NCBI GenBank assembly: GCA_047638695.1
Contig: JBLINY010000056.1
Coordinates: 1 to 28,635 of the forward strand
DNA: 28,635 bases
Source: JAHECQ01 sp047638695
Lineage (GTDB): Bacteria > Actinomycetota > Acidimicrobiia > Acidimicrobiales > SZUA-35
Reading direction: 5' to 3'
Shown here: positions 1 to 7,452 of the stretch, piece by piece
Numbering within the stretch: position 1 is the first letter of the stretch
How the letters are laid out: each line of letters starts with the position of its first letter
Made by a program: the position numbers and the translations under genes
The notes under the pieces: generated by a model
The model's input: the letters and a program-made list of their open reading frames with translations, nothing else
Databases searched by the model: none
Told to the model about the DNA's origin: nothing

Positions 1-195
1 TGTTGACTTTCGCTGGGGCGATTTCAACAACTACCGAATCGCTGGACGATTCGGCCGGCTGTTGACTTTCGCTAGGGCGATTTCAACAACTACCGAATCG
101 CTGGACGATTCGGCCGGCTGTTGACTTTCGCTAGGGCGATTTCAACAACTACCGAATCGCTGGACGATTCGGCCGGCTGTTGACTTCGGCTAGCT
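1..195. repeat. 59-bp tandem repeat array, 3 full copies plus a degenerate fourth
   Basis: Copies occupy 1-59, 60-118 and 119-177. They are identical except at position 15, which is G in copy 1 and A in the others. A decayed start of a fourth copy runs from 178 to about 195. Each unit holds a perfect 8-bp inverted repeat, CCGAATCG-ctgga-CGATTCGG (34-54 in copy 1), and a looser GTTGA...TCAAC inverted repeat at its left. Each also holds a TTGACT hexamer that resembles a -35 box, but no partner -10 is evident. The array touches the window edge, so its true copy number is unknown. It is followed directly by an intrinsic terminator on the + strand. No function is assigned. Confidence 0.97.
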
Positions 196-210
196 AAGGG
201 AACGGTGATT

Positions 211-240
211 GGGCCCGATGCTTCGGCATCGGGTCCTTTC
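211..240 (+). terminator. Rho-independent terminator
   Basis: An 11-bp stem (GGGCCCGATGC with GCATCGGGTCC, one G-U pair) closes on a stable TTCG tetraloop at 222-225 and is followed by CCTTTC. The short T run lies only on the + strand. It would therefore end a transcript arriving from the left, through or out of the 59-bp repeat array, rather than the minus-strand gene whose stop is at 246. Confidence 0.75.
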
Positions 241-245
241 GCGCT

Positions 246-398
246 CTAGCCCGCGGCTTGCGAGAGACGCTTTCTCGTCAGGTAGGCGCGGGCAACGAAT
301 ATCAATGCTGCTGCGAACGCAATCGGCAGCGAGGCTGGCAATACCAGCCCGATGAGCAATAGCAGTGAGAGCACTGCGGCGGAAACTGTCTTGGTCAT
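246..398 (-). CDS. Small hydrophobic membrane peptide, 50 aa
   Basis: The predicted product is 50 residues. It starts MTKTVSAAVLSLLLLIGLVL, continues with a second hydrophobic run around residues 24-36, and ends in a basic tail containing LTRKRLSQ. This suggests a one- or two-pass membrane peptide with a cytoplasmic positive C-terminus. I chose the start at 398 because an AGAGGGA Shine-Dalgarno-like run lies about 7 bases upstream. A longer reading frame extends to 572, but its N-terminal part is Arg-rich and looks untranslated. It is divergent from the YceI-like gene at 585, leaving about 186 bases for promoters. I do not recognise a family. The alternative is a chance hydrophobic ORF, but the ribosome site argues against that. 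Confidence 0.55.
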   Translation of the reverse strand: MTKTVSAAVLSLLLLIGLVLPASLPIAFAAALIFVARAYLTRKRLSQAAG

Positions 399-584
399 TT
401 TCTTGTCCCTCTCGTCGTCTCGTTCTTCGTGTCGAAGATTGACCGAGGTAGCCGCAGCCCTCATCGGGGAATTCCCTATCCGGCCCCCGTCAGATCGGCG
501 AAGACGCAAGCCTCCTGTAAGGGCACACAGCCAGAAGCTGGGCCGCCCGCACGATGTCATGAGCGCCACCACTAGGGTTCGACG

Positions 585-1130
585 GTGACCGACAACAGCA
601 CGCGAGCATTGGCCGACAACACGCTGCCGCCGGGCACGTGGCGTCTTGATCCGATGGGCTCGAAGGTGATGGTCGTTGTGAAGAAGATGCGCTTCATCAC
701 GGTCACGGTGGCCCTCGAGCCGGAGTTGGGTGAGGTCGTTGTCGACGACGACGGTGAAGTCTCCTCGGTCGACGTGACGCTGATTGCGGCTTCAGCCGAG
801 TCAGGCATGGCCAAGCGGGACACGCATCTTCGTTCGGCCGACTTTCTGGATGTCGGTTCCCACCGGCTGATCAGCTTTCAGAGCACCGACGTTGTTCGTT
901 CCGGACTCGATTTCACCGCCAAAGGCACGCTCTCGATCAAGGGCAAACAGTCGCCGCTGACGCTCGATGTCACCGCTGTCTCGGTCGTCGGGGAGTCGTC
1001 GGTCTTCTCGTTCTCTGGCGCCGCCGATCGAAATGTCATTGGTCTCGACAAGCTTCCCAGCTTTGTTATCGCCGACGAACTGCGTGTCGCAGGATCGGCC
1101 AAAGCGAACCTGGCTCAGCCGGCCGACTAG
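585..1130 (+). CDS. YceI-like family protein
   Basis: This 181-residue protein has the YceI lipocalin-like pattern. An opening PPGTWRLDPMGSKV segment is followed by alternating beta-strand segments, the DTHLRSADFLDVGSHRLISF block typical of YceI proteins, and a C-terminal antiparallel strand with SAKANL. YceI proteins bind isoprenoid-like lipids in a beta-barrel and are often periplasmic. This copy has no visible signal peptide, so a cytoplasmic location is likely. The start is GTG at 585, with a weak AGGG about 9 bases upstream. An upstream ATG at 559 is out of frame. The alpha/beta hydrolase gene begins 52 bases downstream on the same strand and may be co-transcribed. The natural ligand cannot be read from the sequence. 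Confidence 0.85.
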   Translation: MTDNSTRALADNTLPPGTWRLDPMGSKVMVVVKKMRFITVTVALEPELGEVVVDDDGEVSSVDVTLIAASAESGMAKRDTHLRSADFLDVGSHRLISFQSTDVVRSGLDFTAKGTLSIKGKQSPLTLDVTAVSVVGESSVFSFSGAADRNVIGLDKLPSFVIADELRVAGSAKANLAQPAD

Positions 1131-1182
1131 CTTCGTTCGCGTGCACCTGAACGACTTCGCAGAGACGTCCGAACCGCTTGAC

Positions 1183-2085
1183 ATGACGTCGAGCGAAGAG
1201 TTCGCGTCGTTGCTCCAGAGCGCCAACGATCTGGGCATCGAACATGGCGACAACATCCGCTATCTCTCGCGCAACGTGATCATGCGCCATCAGCGCTTCC
1301 ACTTCCTCGAGTGGGGCGACCCGGCCAAGCAATCGGTGCTGCTGCTTCACGGCTCGAATCAATCGGCCCATTCGTTCGATCTCGTCAGCCTGCAACTGGC
1401 CGACCGCTTCCACGTGTTCGCCCTCGACCAACGAGGACACGGTGACAGCGAGTGGTGTCGCGACGCCGACTATTCGTCGGAGGCAATGGGGCTCGATGCA
1501 GCTGCCTTCATTGACGCGATGGGGCTTGATCAGCTCATCGTGGTTGGCCATTCGATGGGCGGTCAGAACGCAATGCGGCTCACCCTCAGCCATCCCGAGC
1601 GAGTCACCAAGCTGGTGTTGGTCGACATCGGGCCTGAGGTTTCAACCGAGGGGGCCAAGACCATCCGTCGGTTCGTCACCGAGACTCGCGAGTTCGACAA
1701 CATCGATCACTTCGTGGCTCGGGTGCAAAAGTACGACCCCTACCGGTCACGCGAGCACATCGAACGCACGGTGAAATACAACATGCTGCAGCGGGCTGAT
1801 GGGAAGTTCGTGTCGAAGCACGATCATGGCGAGCGCCTCAAGGCCACGGGCGAGCACCGGCAACGAGGCGACCGCTTCACCCTCGACGACGTTGCCGACC
1901 TCCCGATGCCACTGCTGCTCATCCGGGGAGCCGACTCGAACATTCTCACCGCCGAGGCGGCCGTTCGCTTCGCCGAAGCCGTGCCCGATGGCCGGCTTGT
2001 CACCGTGCCGAACGCCGGGCACAACGTGCACGGCCAAAACACACCGGCCTTCCTCGATGCCGTCGTGCCGTTCCTGACGAGCTAG
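1183..2085 (+). CDS. Alpha/beta hydrolase
   Basis: A 300-residue alpha/beta-fold hydrolase with an intact catalytic triad. The nucleophile elbow GHSMGG places Ser at 124. The acid is Asp251 in RGADSN and the base is His280 in NAGHNVHG. The oxyanion region LLLHGSNQSAHS sits near residues 53-64. The pattern (HG near the N-terminus, DQRGHGDS, a final GH) resembles the esterase/epoxide-hydrolase/C-C hydrolase branch, and the substrate is unknown. The reading frame is open further upstream into the YceI gene. I prefer ATG at 1183 because it gives a normal N-terminus for the family; GTG at 1141 would add 14 residues. The gene converges with the amidohydrolase gene at 2143. Confidence 0.92.
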   Translation: MTSSEEFASLLQSANDLGIEHGDNIRYLSRNVIMRHQRFHFLEWGDPAKQSVLLLHGSNQSAHSFDLVSLQLADRFHVFALDQRGHGDSEWCRDADYSSEAMGLDAAAFIDAMGLDQLIVVGHSMGGQNAMRLTLSHPERVTKLVLVDIGPEVSTEGAKTIRRFVTETREFDNIDHFVARVQKYDPYRSREHIERTVKYNMLQRADGKFVSKHDHGERLKATGEHRQRGDRFTLDDVADLPMPLLLIRGADSNILTAEAAVRFAEAVPDGRLVTVPNAGHNVHGQNTPAFLDAVVPFLTS

Positions 2086-2094
2086 TCGAGCAGG

Positions 2095-2155
2095 CCGCTA
2101 GCCCCGGGTGCTAGCGGTTCAGCGTGCTAGCGGTACAGCGTGCTAGCCGTTCAGT
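2095..2155. repeat. Hairpin and three 16-bp tandem repeats between convergent genes
   Basis: GTGCTAGCGGTTCAGC and two close variants lie head to tail at 2108-2123, 2124-2139 and 2140-2155. The third copy includes the last codons and the TAG stop (2143-2145) of the minus-strand amidohydrolase. The array therefore looks like a duplication of that gene's 3' end. A perfect 8-bp inverted repeat (CCGCTAGC 2095-2102, GCTAGCGG 2110-2117, 7-base loop) precedes and overlaps it. It may act as a weak bidirectional terminator, but no T run follows. Confidence 0.85.
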
Positions 2156-3279
2156 CCCATGAAGCGGCGGGCATTGTCATACAAGACCTTTTCGCGCAGC
2201 TCGGTACGGCCGACGGACTCGAACGTGTCATCGAGCTCTTGCAACGCTCCCGGGTAGGTGCAGTCGTAGTGCGGGTAGTCCGATCCCCACACCACGGTGT
2301 GGGCCAGGCCCATATCGGCGATCTGAGCGAACGCCGCCCCCTCTCCAGCCTCCATGGTGACAAAGCACTGCTCGCTGAAGATCTCTGTCGGTTCCCGCTT
2401 CAGGCGGGGCACATGGTGACCCATGCTTTCCTTGTGCTCGTCGAGCCGCTCGAGCCAGTACGGAAGCCAACCCAGGCCGCTCTCGAAGAAGCCAACTCGC
2501 AGATTGCGATGGTCGTCGAGGATGCCGCTAGCCACGATCTCCATCACCGATGCCATCTGCTCGAACGGGTGGCAGACCATATGAACGTAGAACGGATTGG
2601 TGTACCGGGTTCGGGCAAAGCTGGTCATCTTCGAACCGAAGCTGCCATGAATGGCCACGGTCAGATCGGCGTCTTCCGCCGCCGACCACACCCGATCCAT
2701 TTCTTCAGAGAAAAGCTCGAGGCCGTTGTAGCGCTCGGGCCGGAAGGTTATGCCCGTGAGGTTGTGCTCGGCTGCGAACGTGATCTCATCGACAGCAGCG
2801 TCGACCGATTGCAGAGGACACACCGCCATGCCGAACAGCCGGTTCGGGTTCTCTGACACGAAGTCGGCGATCCAGCGGTTGTAGGCGCGGGCGTTGGCCG
2901 CGGCCACGTCGGCTCGTTCGATGTCGCCAGCCAGAAGATCGATGCTGGGGAACATCAGAGCAGCATCGAGGCGCTCGGTGTCCATTACCTTCAGCCGTTC
3001 GGCTGGGTCGTAGCTGCCCGGCACGATGTCGTCCCACGTGATGTCGGGCTTGGCGTAGGCGCCGGGGATGCAGGCAGGAGCAGCGGTAGCGCCGGTCGCT
3101 TTGCCGTTGGCCCAGAGGCTGTCCCTGCCATCGGCCCCTCGCCCGGCTCTGATGATTAGGTCGCGGTATGCCGGGTCGCAGTACTCCTGCCACACCGACG
3201 GCGGCTCGCAGATGTGGGCGTCGGCGTCGTAGACGGGCGTGTGATCGGCAGTCTTGAGCGGTCCGGTGGTTGTCCCCAT
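2143..3279 (-). CDS. Amidohydrolase 2 family metal-dependent hydrolase
   Basis: A 378-residue TIM-barrel protein of the amidohydrolase-2 group (relatives of ACMSD and gamma-resorcylate decarboxylase). The N-terminal metal motif D-A-H is at residues 20-22 in VYDADAH. Further features are HGSFGS mid-protein, and FESGLGWLPYWLERLDE and VWGSDYPHYD near the C-terminus, the last carrying the conserved Asp. Known members hydrolyse or decarboxylate carboxylated ring compounds using Zn or Mn, and the substrate here is not determinable. ATG at 3279 gives the normal family N-terminus; the longer frame to 3462 overlaps the HAD gene. It is the third gene after the SDR (4855) and HAD (4003), with a 19-base gap to HAD, so probably one operon. 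A paralogue lies at 12516-13652. Confidence 0.92.
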   Translation of the reverse strand: MGTTTGPLKTADHTPVYDADAHICEPPSVWQEYCDPAYRDLIIRAGRGADGRDSLWANGKATGATAAPACIPGAYAKPDITWDDIVPGSYDPAERLKVMDTERLDAALMFPSIDLLAGDIERADVAAANARAYNRWIADFVSENPNRLFGMAVCPLQSVDAAVDEITFAAEHNLTGITFRPERYNGLELFSEEMDRVWSAAEDADLTVAIHGSFGSKMTSFARTRYTNPFYVHMVCHPFEQMASVMEIVASGILDDHRNLRVGFFESGLGWLPYWLERLDEHKESMGHHVPRLKREPTEIFSEQCFVTMEAGEGAAFAQIADMGLAHTVVWGSDYPHYDCTYPGALQELDDTFESVGRTELREKVLYDNARRFMGLNG

Positions 3280-3298
3280 AGCCACAGTTTGCGCCGGG

Positions 3299-4003
3299 TC
3301 AGACGATCTTGGCCACCAGATCGGCGAAATCGTCGGCCACAACGTCGAAGTCTTCGGGGTTGCCGTCGTCATTGCCGCCCGGCTCGTCGTAGCGCGGCAG
3401 CACGAAGGCGGTACGGAAGCCAACGGCCATGGCCGCTCGAAGATCGCCGGGATGGGAGGCAACCATCATCACCTCGTCCGGCGTGCGGCCAAGCAATTCG
3501 GCACCGCGCTCATAGGCGGCAGCATCAGGCTTGTATGCACCTAACATCTCGCACGACATGATGGCGTCCCACGAGAGGTTGCTGCGTTTTGAACAGTCGA
3601 CGGCGATGCCCAGGCTCAGTACCGTCAGCACGGTCGTTGTGTAGCGGCTGCGTAGCTTGGGAAGCGCTGCCGGGAACTCGGGCCACGGATCCATGTGGTG
3701 CCACACCGCAGTCAGAGCGTCTTTGTCGGCGTTGGTCAGGTTGAGTTCGGGGTTGGCCTCACCGAGCGGATCGAGCACCGCCCGATGGAGCTGATCGGCG
3801 TTCATGCAGGGCAGCTCGCCATGTCGTACTTTGGCCAGCATCCGGAACATGTCCCCTCGCCACGAAAGACAGAAGGCCTTTACGTCGAGTTCGACACCAC
3901 GATCAGCCGCGAGGGCTCCGACGGCGGTCTGGGTCGCTCCCTGCCAGTTGAAGACGGTGCCGCCGACATCGAACGTGAGCGCCTTGACCTCGTTGTGTCC
4001 CAT
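3299..4003 (-). CDS. HAD-superfamily hydrolase, 2-haloacid dehalogenase-like
   Basis: The protein is 234 residues. Motif I is LTFDVGGTVF with nucleophile Asp12. The second Asp of phosphatases (DxD) is replaced by Gly, as in haloacid dehalogenases, which carry an uncharged residue there. A helical cap region spans roughly 20-100. The motif II region reads TVLTVLSLG and the conserved Lys is in AYKPD. Motif III is MMVASHPGDLRAAMAVGFRT, matching the family's VASNPWDIxGAKAFGF pattern. Class II haloacid dehalogenases remove halide from 2-haloalkanoates through an aspartyl ester. Whether this one does is open, because the usual Asn/Trp of motif III are His and Gly. It sits between the SDR and the amidohydrolase with gaps of 30 and 19 bases. 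Confidence 0.88.
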   Translation of the reverse strand: MGHNEVKALTFDVGGTVFNWQGATQTAVGALAADRGVELDVKAFCLSWRGDMFRMLAKVRHGELPCMNADQLHRAVLDPLGEANPELNLTNADKDALTAVWHHMDPWPEFPAALPKLRSRYTTTVLTVLSLGIAVDCSKRSNLSWDAIMSCEMLGAYKPDAAAYERGAELLGRTPDEVMMVASHPGDLRAAMAVGFRTAFVLPRYDEPGGNDDGNPEDFDVVADDFADLVAKIV

Positions 4004-4033
4004 GCGAGGAACTTACCGCTGGTGACCCGGCCC

Positions 4034-4855
4034 TCAGCCAACCAGGCCCTGGCCGCCATCGACCTGGAGGGACACGCCGGTGATGAAGCGGGCTTCGTCG
4101 CTATGCAAGAAGAGCGCAGCGTGGGCCACATCCCAGCCCGAGCCCATCCTTCGGCCCAGTGGAACCTGTCGATCGCGCGACGCGACGACTTCCTCGCGAG
4201 GCGTTCCTTGGCCGACGCGGGCTTCGATGGCCATGGGCGTGTTCATGAGGCCGGGCAAGATTGCGTTCACCCGTACGCCATAGCGGGCGTTGGTGACGGC
4301 GAGGTTTTCGGTCAGGCCCAACATCGCAACCTTGGTGGTCTTGTAGGCAACGAGTGGATAGGCCAGCTTGGCTGCCATCGATGAGATGCTCACCACCGAA
4401 CCCGCCCCTTGCTCACGCATAACCGGAATGGCGTGACGACTCGCCATCCACACACTTTTCAAGTTGATCTCCCACAATCGGTCGAAGGTGTCGGGGTCGA
4501 TCTCGAGGGCGTCAGCGTCGCCGCCAGCGATGCTGACACCGACGTTGTTGTGCAGAATGTCGAGTCGACCATGATCGGAGACGATTTCTTCAACCACGCT
4601 GCGATGCTGATCGTCTTCAGTGACTTCCAATTCCGTGGCGGTCGCGGAGCCACCCTCGTCGAGAATTAAGTCAACGGTGCCCTGAGCCGAGTCCAGAAAG
4701 CGGTCGGCCACAACCACGATCGCGCCGGCCCGAGCCAGCAACATGGCGGTGGCCCTGCCGTTTCCGACCGTGCTGCCGGGCGTCTGGCCCCCACCAACCA
4801 CCAACGCCACTTTGCCCTCGAGTCGTCCGGCCACCGAGATGTCGATTTCGCTCAT
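4034..4855 (-). CDS. Short-chain dehydrogenase/reductase (SDR)
   Basis: A 273-residue classical SDR. The catalytic Ser is at 158/159 in SISSMAAK, and the YxxxK motif YKTTK spans Tyr171 to Lys175. The structural NNVG is at 103-106 and the C-terminal ending is VDGGQG. The nucleotide-binding turn is unusual: the tight TGxxxGxG is stretched to GGGQTPGSTVGNGRA at 21-35. This resembles SDR groups with a lengthened loop, so the NAD(H) or NADP(H) choice is uncertain. The start is firmly set by a GGGAGGAGG Shine-Dalgarno site just upstream of ATG at 4855. It is followed at 30 bases by the HAD gene and preceded by the MFS gene 92 bases away. It probably oxidises an alcohol intermediate in the same pathway. 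Confidence 0.93.
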   Translation of the reverse strand: MSEIDISVAGRLEGKVALVVGGGQTPGSTVGNGRATAMLLARAGAIVVVADRFLDSAQGTVDLILDEGGSATATELEVTEDDQHRSVVEEIVSDHGRLDILHNNVGVSIAGGDADALEIDPDTFDRLWEINLKSVWMASRHAIPVMREQGAGSVVSISSMAAKLAYPLVAYKTTKVAMLGLTENLAVTNARYGVRVNAILPGLMNTPMAIEARVGQGTPREEVVASRDRQVPLGRRMGSGWDVAHAALFLHSDEARFITGVSLQVDGGQGLVG

Positions 4856-4947
4856 CACAAACCTCCTCCCTGCAGTCTGTCTCAAAGACGGGTGTCTCAC
4901 GAGCGGATCCGGGCCGGAGGCAGCATGACGGAGCCTTGGCCGACCGC

Positions 4948-6165
4948 CTATGACGGCGCAGCGAACCGTGGAGCGAGGCGGGCCATGATGGCGGCGCCGA
5001 TGATCATGCTGCAGGCGATCACGATCCACCCCGCCTCGTAGCTGACGTTCTCGACCAGAAAGCCGAAGACGATTGGCCCGCTGAGCACGCCCACATACAC
5101 GCCGGTTTGGGTGATGCCAGTTGCAGCTGATGCCGCTTGAGGGTTGGTTCGGACGACGGCGAAGTTGAACAGGGCGGGCCAGCCCCAACCGGCGCCAAAA
5201 GCCAGGATGATGGCCAGCGCGTGGGTCCACTGAGTTCGCGGAGCCAACAACAAGGCGCCGAGGACACCGATACCGAGACTGATCGATGCGGTCCGCATCG
5301 GGAGTTTGCCGTTGTGGTCGGCCTGCCACCCCAACACCATGCGCACGCTGATTCCACTGATGGCACCGAGGCTGAGGAGCAAGCCCGCCGCTCCGGCCGA
5401 CCAGCCAGCATCAACGGCCGAACTCGTCACCCAGTTGCCAAGCGTTCCTGCGGCCGCCGATGCGAAACCAGCCGACACCGCGGCCAGAATCAGGGTCGAC
5501 CGATCGCTGACGAGAACGCCGTTCGCTCCTCGAGCTGGTTTGCCTTCGGTTGTGGTCTGAGCGGTGGAAACCGATTGGCTGGGCCCGTCGTGTGGGGCGA
5601 AGCGCAACACCGCCCAGAGCGAGAACAGCGCCAGCACGGTGGCCAAGGCATAGCCCCACTGCCAGCCGATGGTGAGGGCGATGACTGGGACAGCCAGACC
5701 GCCAAGTAGCGAGGCACCCGGCATGCCCGACTGCTTCACCGCCATGGCAAATCCAAGGCGGGCTGGATCGATCGACTGGCTCAGCAGTTTGTTCGCCGCT
5801 GTCTGCCCGGATGAGTTGGCCAAGCCGGCGACGAACAGGACACAGATCATCGCAGTCCCCGAGCGCACGAAGAGGGCGATGAACATGGTCGCTGACGCAG
5901 TGGTGAGCAAACTAACGGTGATCATGCGGCGGGCGCCGAAGCGTTCGCCGAGCCGGCCGAGGGTGGTAGACCCCAAGGCCGATCCGAGGAAGAACCCACC
6001 AATAAGGAGGCCGAAAAAGCGTTCGGTGATCTCGAGAGCGTCCCGGAGTTCGACGCCGAGCGCTCCTGCGAGGAAGGCCGGGTAAACACTCGACACGGTG
6101 GTGAGCACCGAGGCCAGCATGACGCCGTTGATTCGTTGGCCAGAGGGGGCTGTTACCTGGGTCAA
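4948..6165 (-). CDS. MFS transporter
   Basis: A major facilitator superfamily permease of about 405 residues with around 12 hydrophobic segments. Between the second and third segments lies the signature-like LGERFGARR loop, and a Gln/Thr-rich hydrophilic loop in the middle separates the two halves. The start is uncertain. TTG at 6165 gives a natural N-terminus (MTQVTAPSGQR before the first membrane helix). ATG at 6120 would begin inside that helix. GTG at 6294 adds an Arg-rich tail with rare TTA and CTA codons and would abut the divergent dehydratase start, although a GAGGG lies upstream of it. It lies upstream of the SDR-HAD-amidohydrolase set, so uptake of their substrate is a reasonable inference. 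Confidence 0.88.
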   Translation of the reverse strand: MTQVTAPSGQRINGVMLASVLTTVSSVYPAFLAGALGVELRDALEITERFFGLLIGGFFLGSALGSTTLGRLGERFGARRMITVSLLTTASATMFIALFVRSGTAMICVLFVAGLANSSGQTAANKLLSQSIDPARLGFAMAVKQSGMPGASLLGGLAVPVIALTIGWQWGYALATVLALFSLWAVLRFAPHDGPSQSVSTAQTTTEGKPARGANGVLVSDRSTLILAAVSAGFASAAAGTLGNWVTSSAVDAGWSAGAAGLLLSLGAISGISVRMVLGWQADHNGKLPMRTASISLGIGVLGALLLAPRTQWTHALAIILAFGAGWGWPALFNFAVVRTNPQAASAATGITQTGVYVGVLSGPIVFGFLVENVSYEAGWIVIACSMIIGAAIMARLAPRFAAPS

Positions 6166-6294
6166 CCCCCGAGCCTGCCGCCGTCGGGATCGCCGCAGTA
6201 GGTGGGGACGTGCGTTCCGATCATCGTCCTGAAGGTAGCCGCCGAGCCGCAACCGTCCCAAGGCAGACGAGGGCAGCTCTAAGGTGGCCTTCAC

Positions 6295-7287
6295 ATGATG
6301 CCCTCAGACATGGCCATCTCGCTTGATGACATCCACCGCGCCGCCAGCCGGCTTGACGGTGTGGCTCACCGGACGCCGGTCTTTACGTCGCGAACACTCG
6401 ACGAACGGCTCGGGGCCAAGGTCTTTCTGAAGGCCGAGTCGTTCCAGCGTTCGGGGGCGTTCAAGTTTCGCGGCGCCTACAACGCGATTGCCGCCCTGAG
6501 CGAGGCCGAGCGAGCCAGGGGAGTGGTCACCAACTCGTCGGGGAATCACGCTCAGGCACTGGCACTGGCCGCACAACTCTGCAACACAACGGCGGTTGTC
6601 GTGATGCCGAACGACGCGCCCGCGAGCAAAGCGGCGGCTACCGAGGGCTATGGCGGAACCATTGTTCGCTACGACCGGTACAGCGAAGATCGAACAGAGA
6701 TCGCGGCCGGCATCGCCTTAGAGACCGGCCGAGTCTTTATCCCGCCCTACGACCTCTCGACGGTGATGGCCGGTCAGGGCACGGTCGCACTCGAGCTTCT
6801 CGACGACGTCCCCGGTCTCGATGCGTTCGTCGTTTGCCTCGGTGGCGGTGGGCTCCTCGCCGGATGTGCCGTGGCAACCACTGCGCTGTCGCCCGGCACC
6901 GCAATCTTTGGGGTCGAACCCGAAACAGGTGATGATCATCGAGTGTCGCGGGTCAACGACGCCATCACCTCGATTGGCGTCCCGAAGACGATCGCCGACG
7001 GTCAACAGACCCAGGCACCCGGTGAGCTGACGTGGCCGATCAACAATGCTCTGGTGCAGGAGTTCCTCACGGTGTCCGACACCTTCATTGTCGAGACCAT
7101 GAGCTTCTTGTTCGAACGGATGAAGTTAGTAATCGAGCCGTCGGGGGCAAGCGCCCTCGCCGCGCTGTTTGCCGGGGCTGTCGATGTGTCGGGTCAGCGA
7201 GTGGGCGTGACGCTGTCAGGCGGCAACATCGACACCTCGCGATTCACCGAGTTGATGGCTTCAGCGCCGGTATCGGTCGCGAGATAG
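6295..7287 (+). CDS. Threonine/serine dehydratase-like PLP enzyme (short, no ACT domain)
   Basis: The protein is 330 residues, of fold type II. The PLP lysine is Lys58 in AFKFRGAYN, the cofactor-side SSGNHAQ loop follows, and the glycine-rich phosphate-binding GGGGLLAG lies around residues 187-194. The length fits catabolic threonine dehydratase or serine racemase and excludes the long IlvA type with C-terminal ACT regulation. It would deaminate threonine to 2-oxobutanoate or serine to pyruvate, or racemise serine; the sequence alone does not decide. The first ATG (6295) has an AAGGTGG site 7 bases upstream. ATG at 6310 gives MAISLDDIHRA, equally natural but without a ribosome site. It is divergent from the MFS gene. 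Confidence 0.92.
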   Translation: MMPSDMAISLDDIHRAASRLDGVAHRTPVFTSRTLDERLGAKVFLKAESFQRSGAFKFRGAYNAIAALSEAERARGVVTNSSGNHAQALALAAQLCNTTAVVVMPNDAPASKAAATEGYGGTIVRYDRYSEDRTEIAAGIALETGRVFIPPYDLSTVMAGQGTVALELLDDVPGLDAFVVCLGGGGLLAGCAVATTALSPGTAIFGVEPETGDDHRVSRVNDAITSIGVPKTIADGQQTQAPGELTWPINNALVQEFLTVSDTFIVETMSFLFERMKLVIEPSGASALAALFAGAVDVSGQRVGVTLSGGNIDTSRFTELMASAPVSVAR

Positions 7288-7408
7288 TCGTTGAGGGGCT
7301 GCTCGGCCGCAAATGAGGGACGACTACGACGATGAGTTTCGCTATGACCTCGCGTTCCACAACACGGCTTTGCTGCAGCACTCGACGAGCTCGCGCTCTT
7401 GCGATCGA

Positions 7409-7452
7409 CAGCGATTACTGAACAGCGATTACTGGATATAGCGATTACTGAA
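7409..7452. repeat. Three short repeats of a 14-bp unit at a gene's 3' end
   Basis: CAGCGATTACTGAA-type units lie at 7409-7422, 7423-7436 and 7439-7452, differing by one to three bases. The last contains the stop codon and final codons of the minus-strand gene 7445-7789, so that gene's terminus appears to have been copied twice beyond its stop. This matches the arrangement at 2108-2155. Confidence 0.85.

Noticed and set aside
1..195. Integron attC (59-base element) array
   Set aside because: The 59-bp period and GTTGA...TCAAC ends are suggestive, but the core sites do not match GTTRRRY/RYYYAAC. The copies are directly adjacent with no cassette genes between, and no integrase is present.
1..195. 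CRISPR array
   Set aside because: The whole 59-bp period is repeated with no unique spacers, and no cas genes lie nearby.
2140..2856. 238-residue ORF on the + strand opposite the amidohydrolase
   Set aside because: It is an antisense shadow of the well-supported minus-strand gene. Its sequence has no family pattern and includes the tandem repeats.
4856..5329. N-terminal extension of the SDR to 5329
   Set aside because: It would overlap the MFS gene, is Arg/Pro-rich, and ignores the strong GGAGGAGG site before ATG 4855.
6166..6294. MFS start at GTG 6294, abutting the dehydratase ATG 6295
   Set aside because: A GAGGG lies upstream, but the added residues are Arg-rich, use rare TTA/CTA/GTA codons and precede a natural N-terminus at 6165.
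7313..7441. 42-residue + strand ORF starting MRDDYDDEFRYDLAF
   Set aside because: It has no ribosome site, and its 3' part runs through the tandem duplication of the neighbouring gene's end. No support beyond an open frame.
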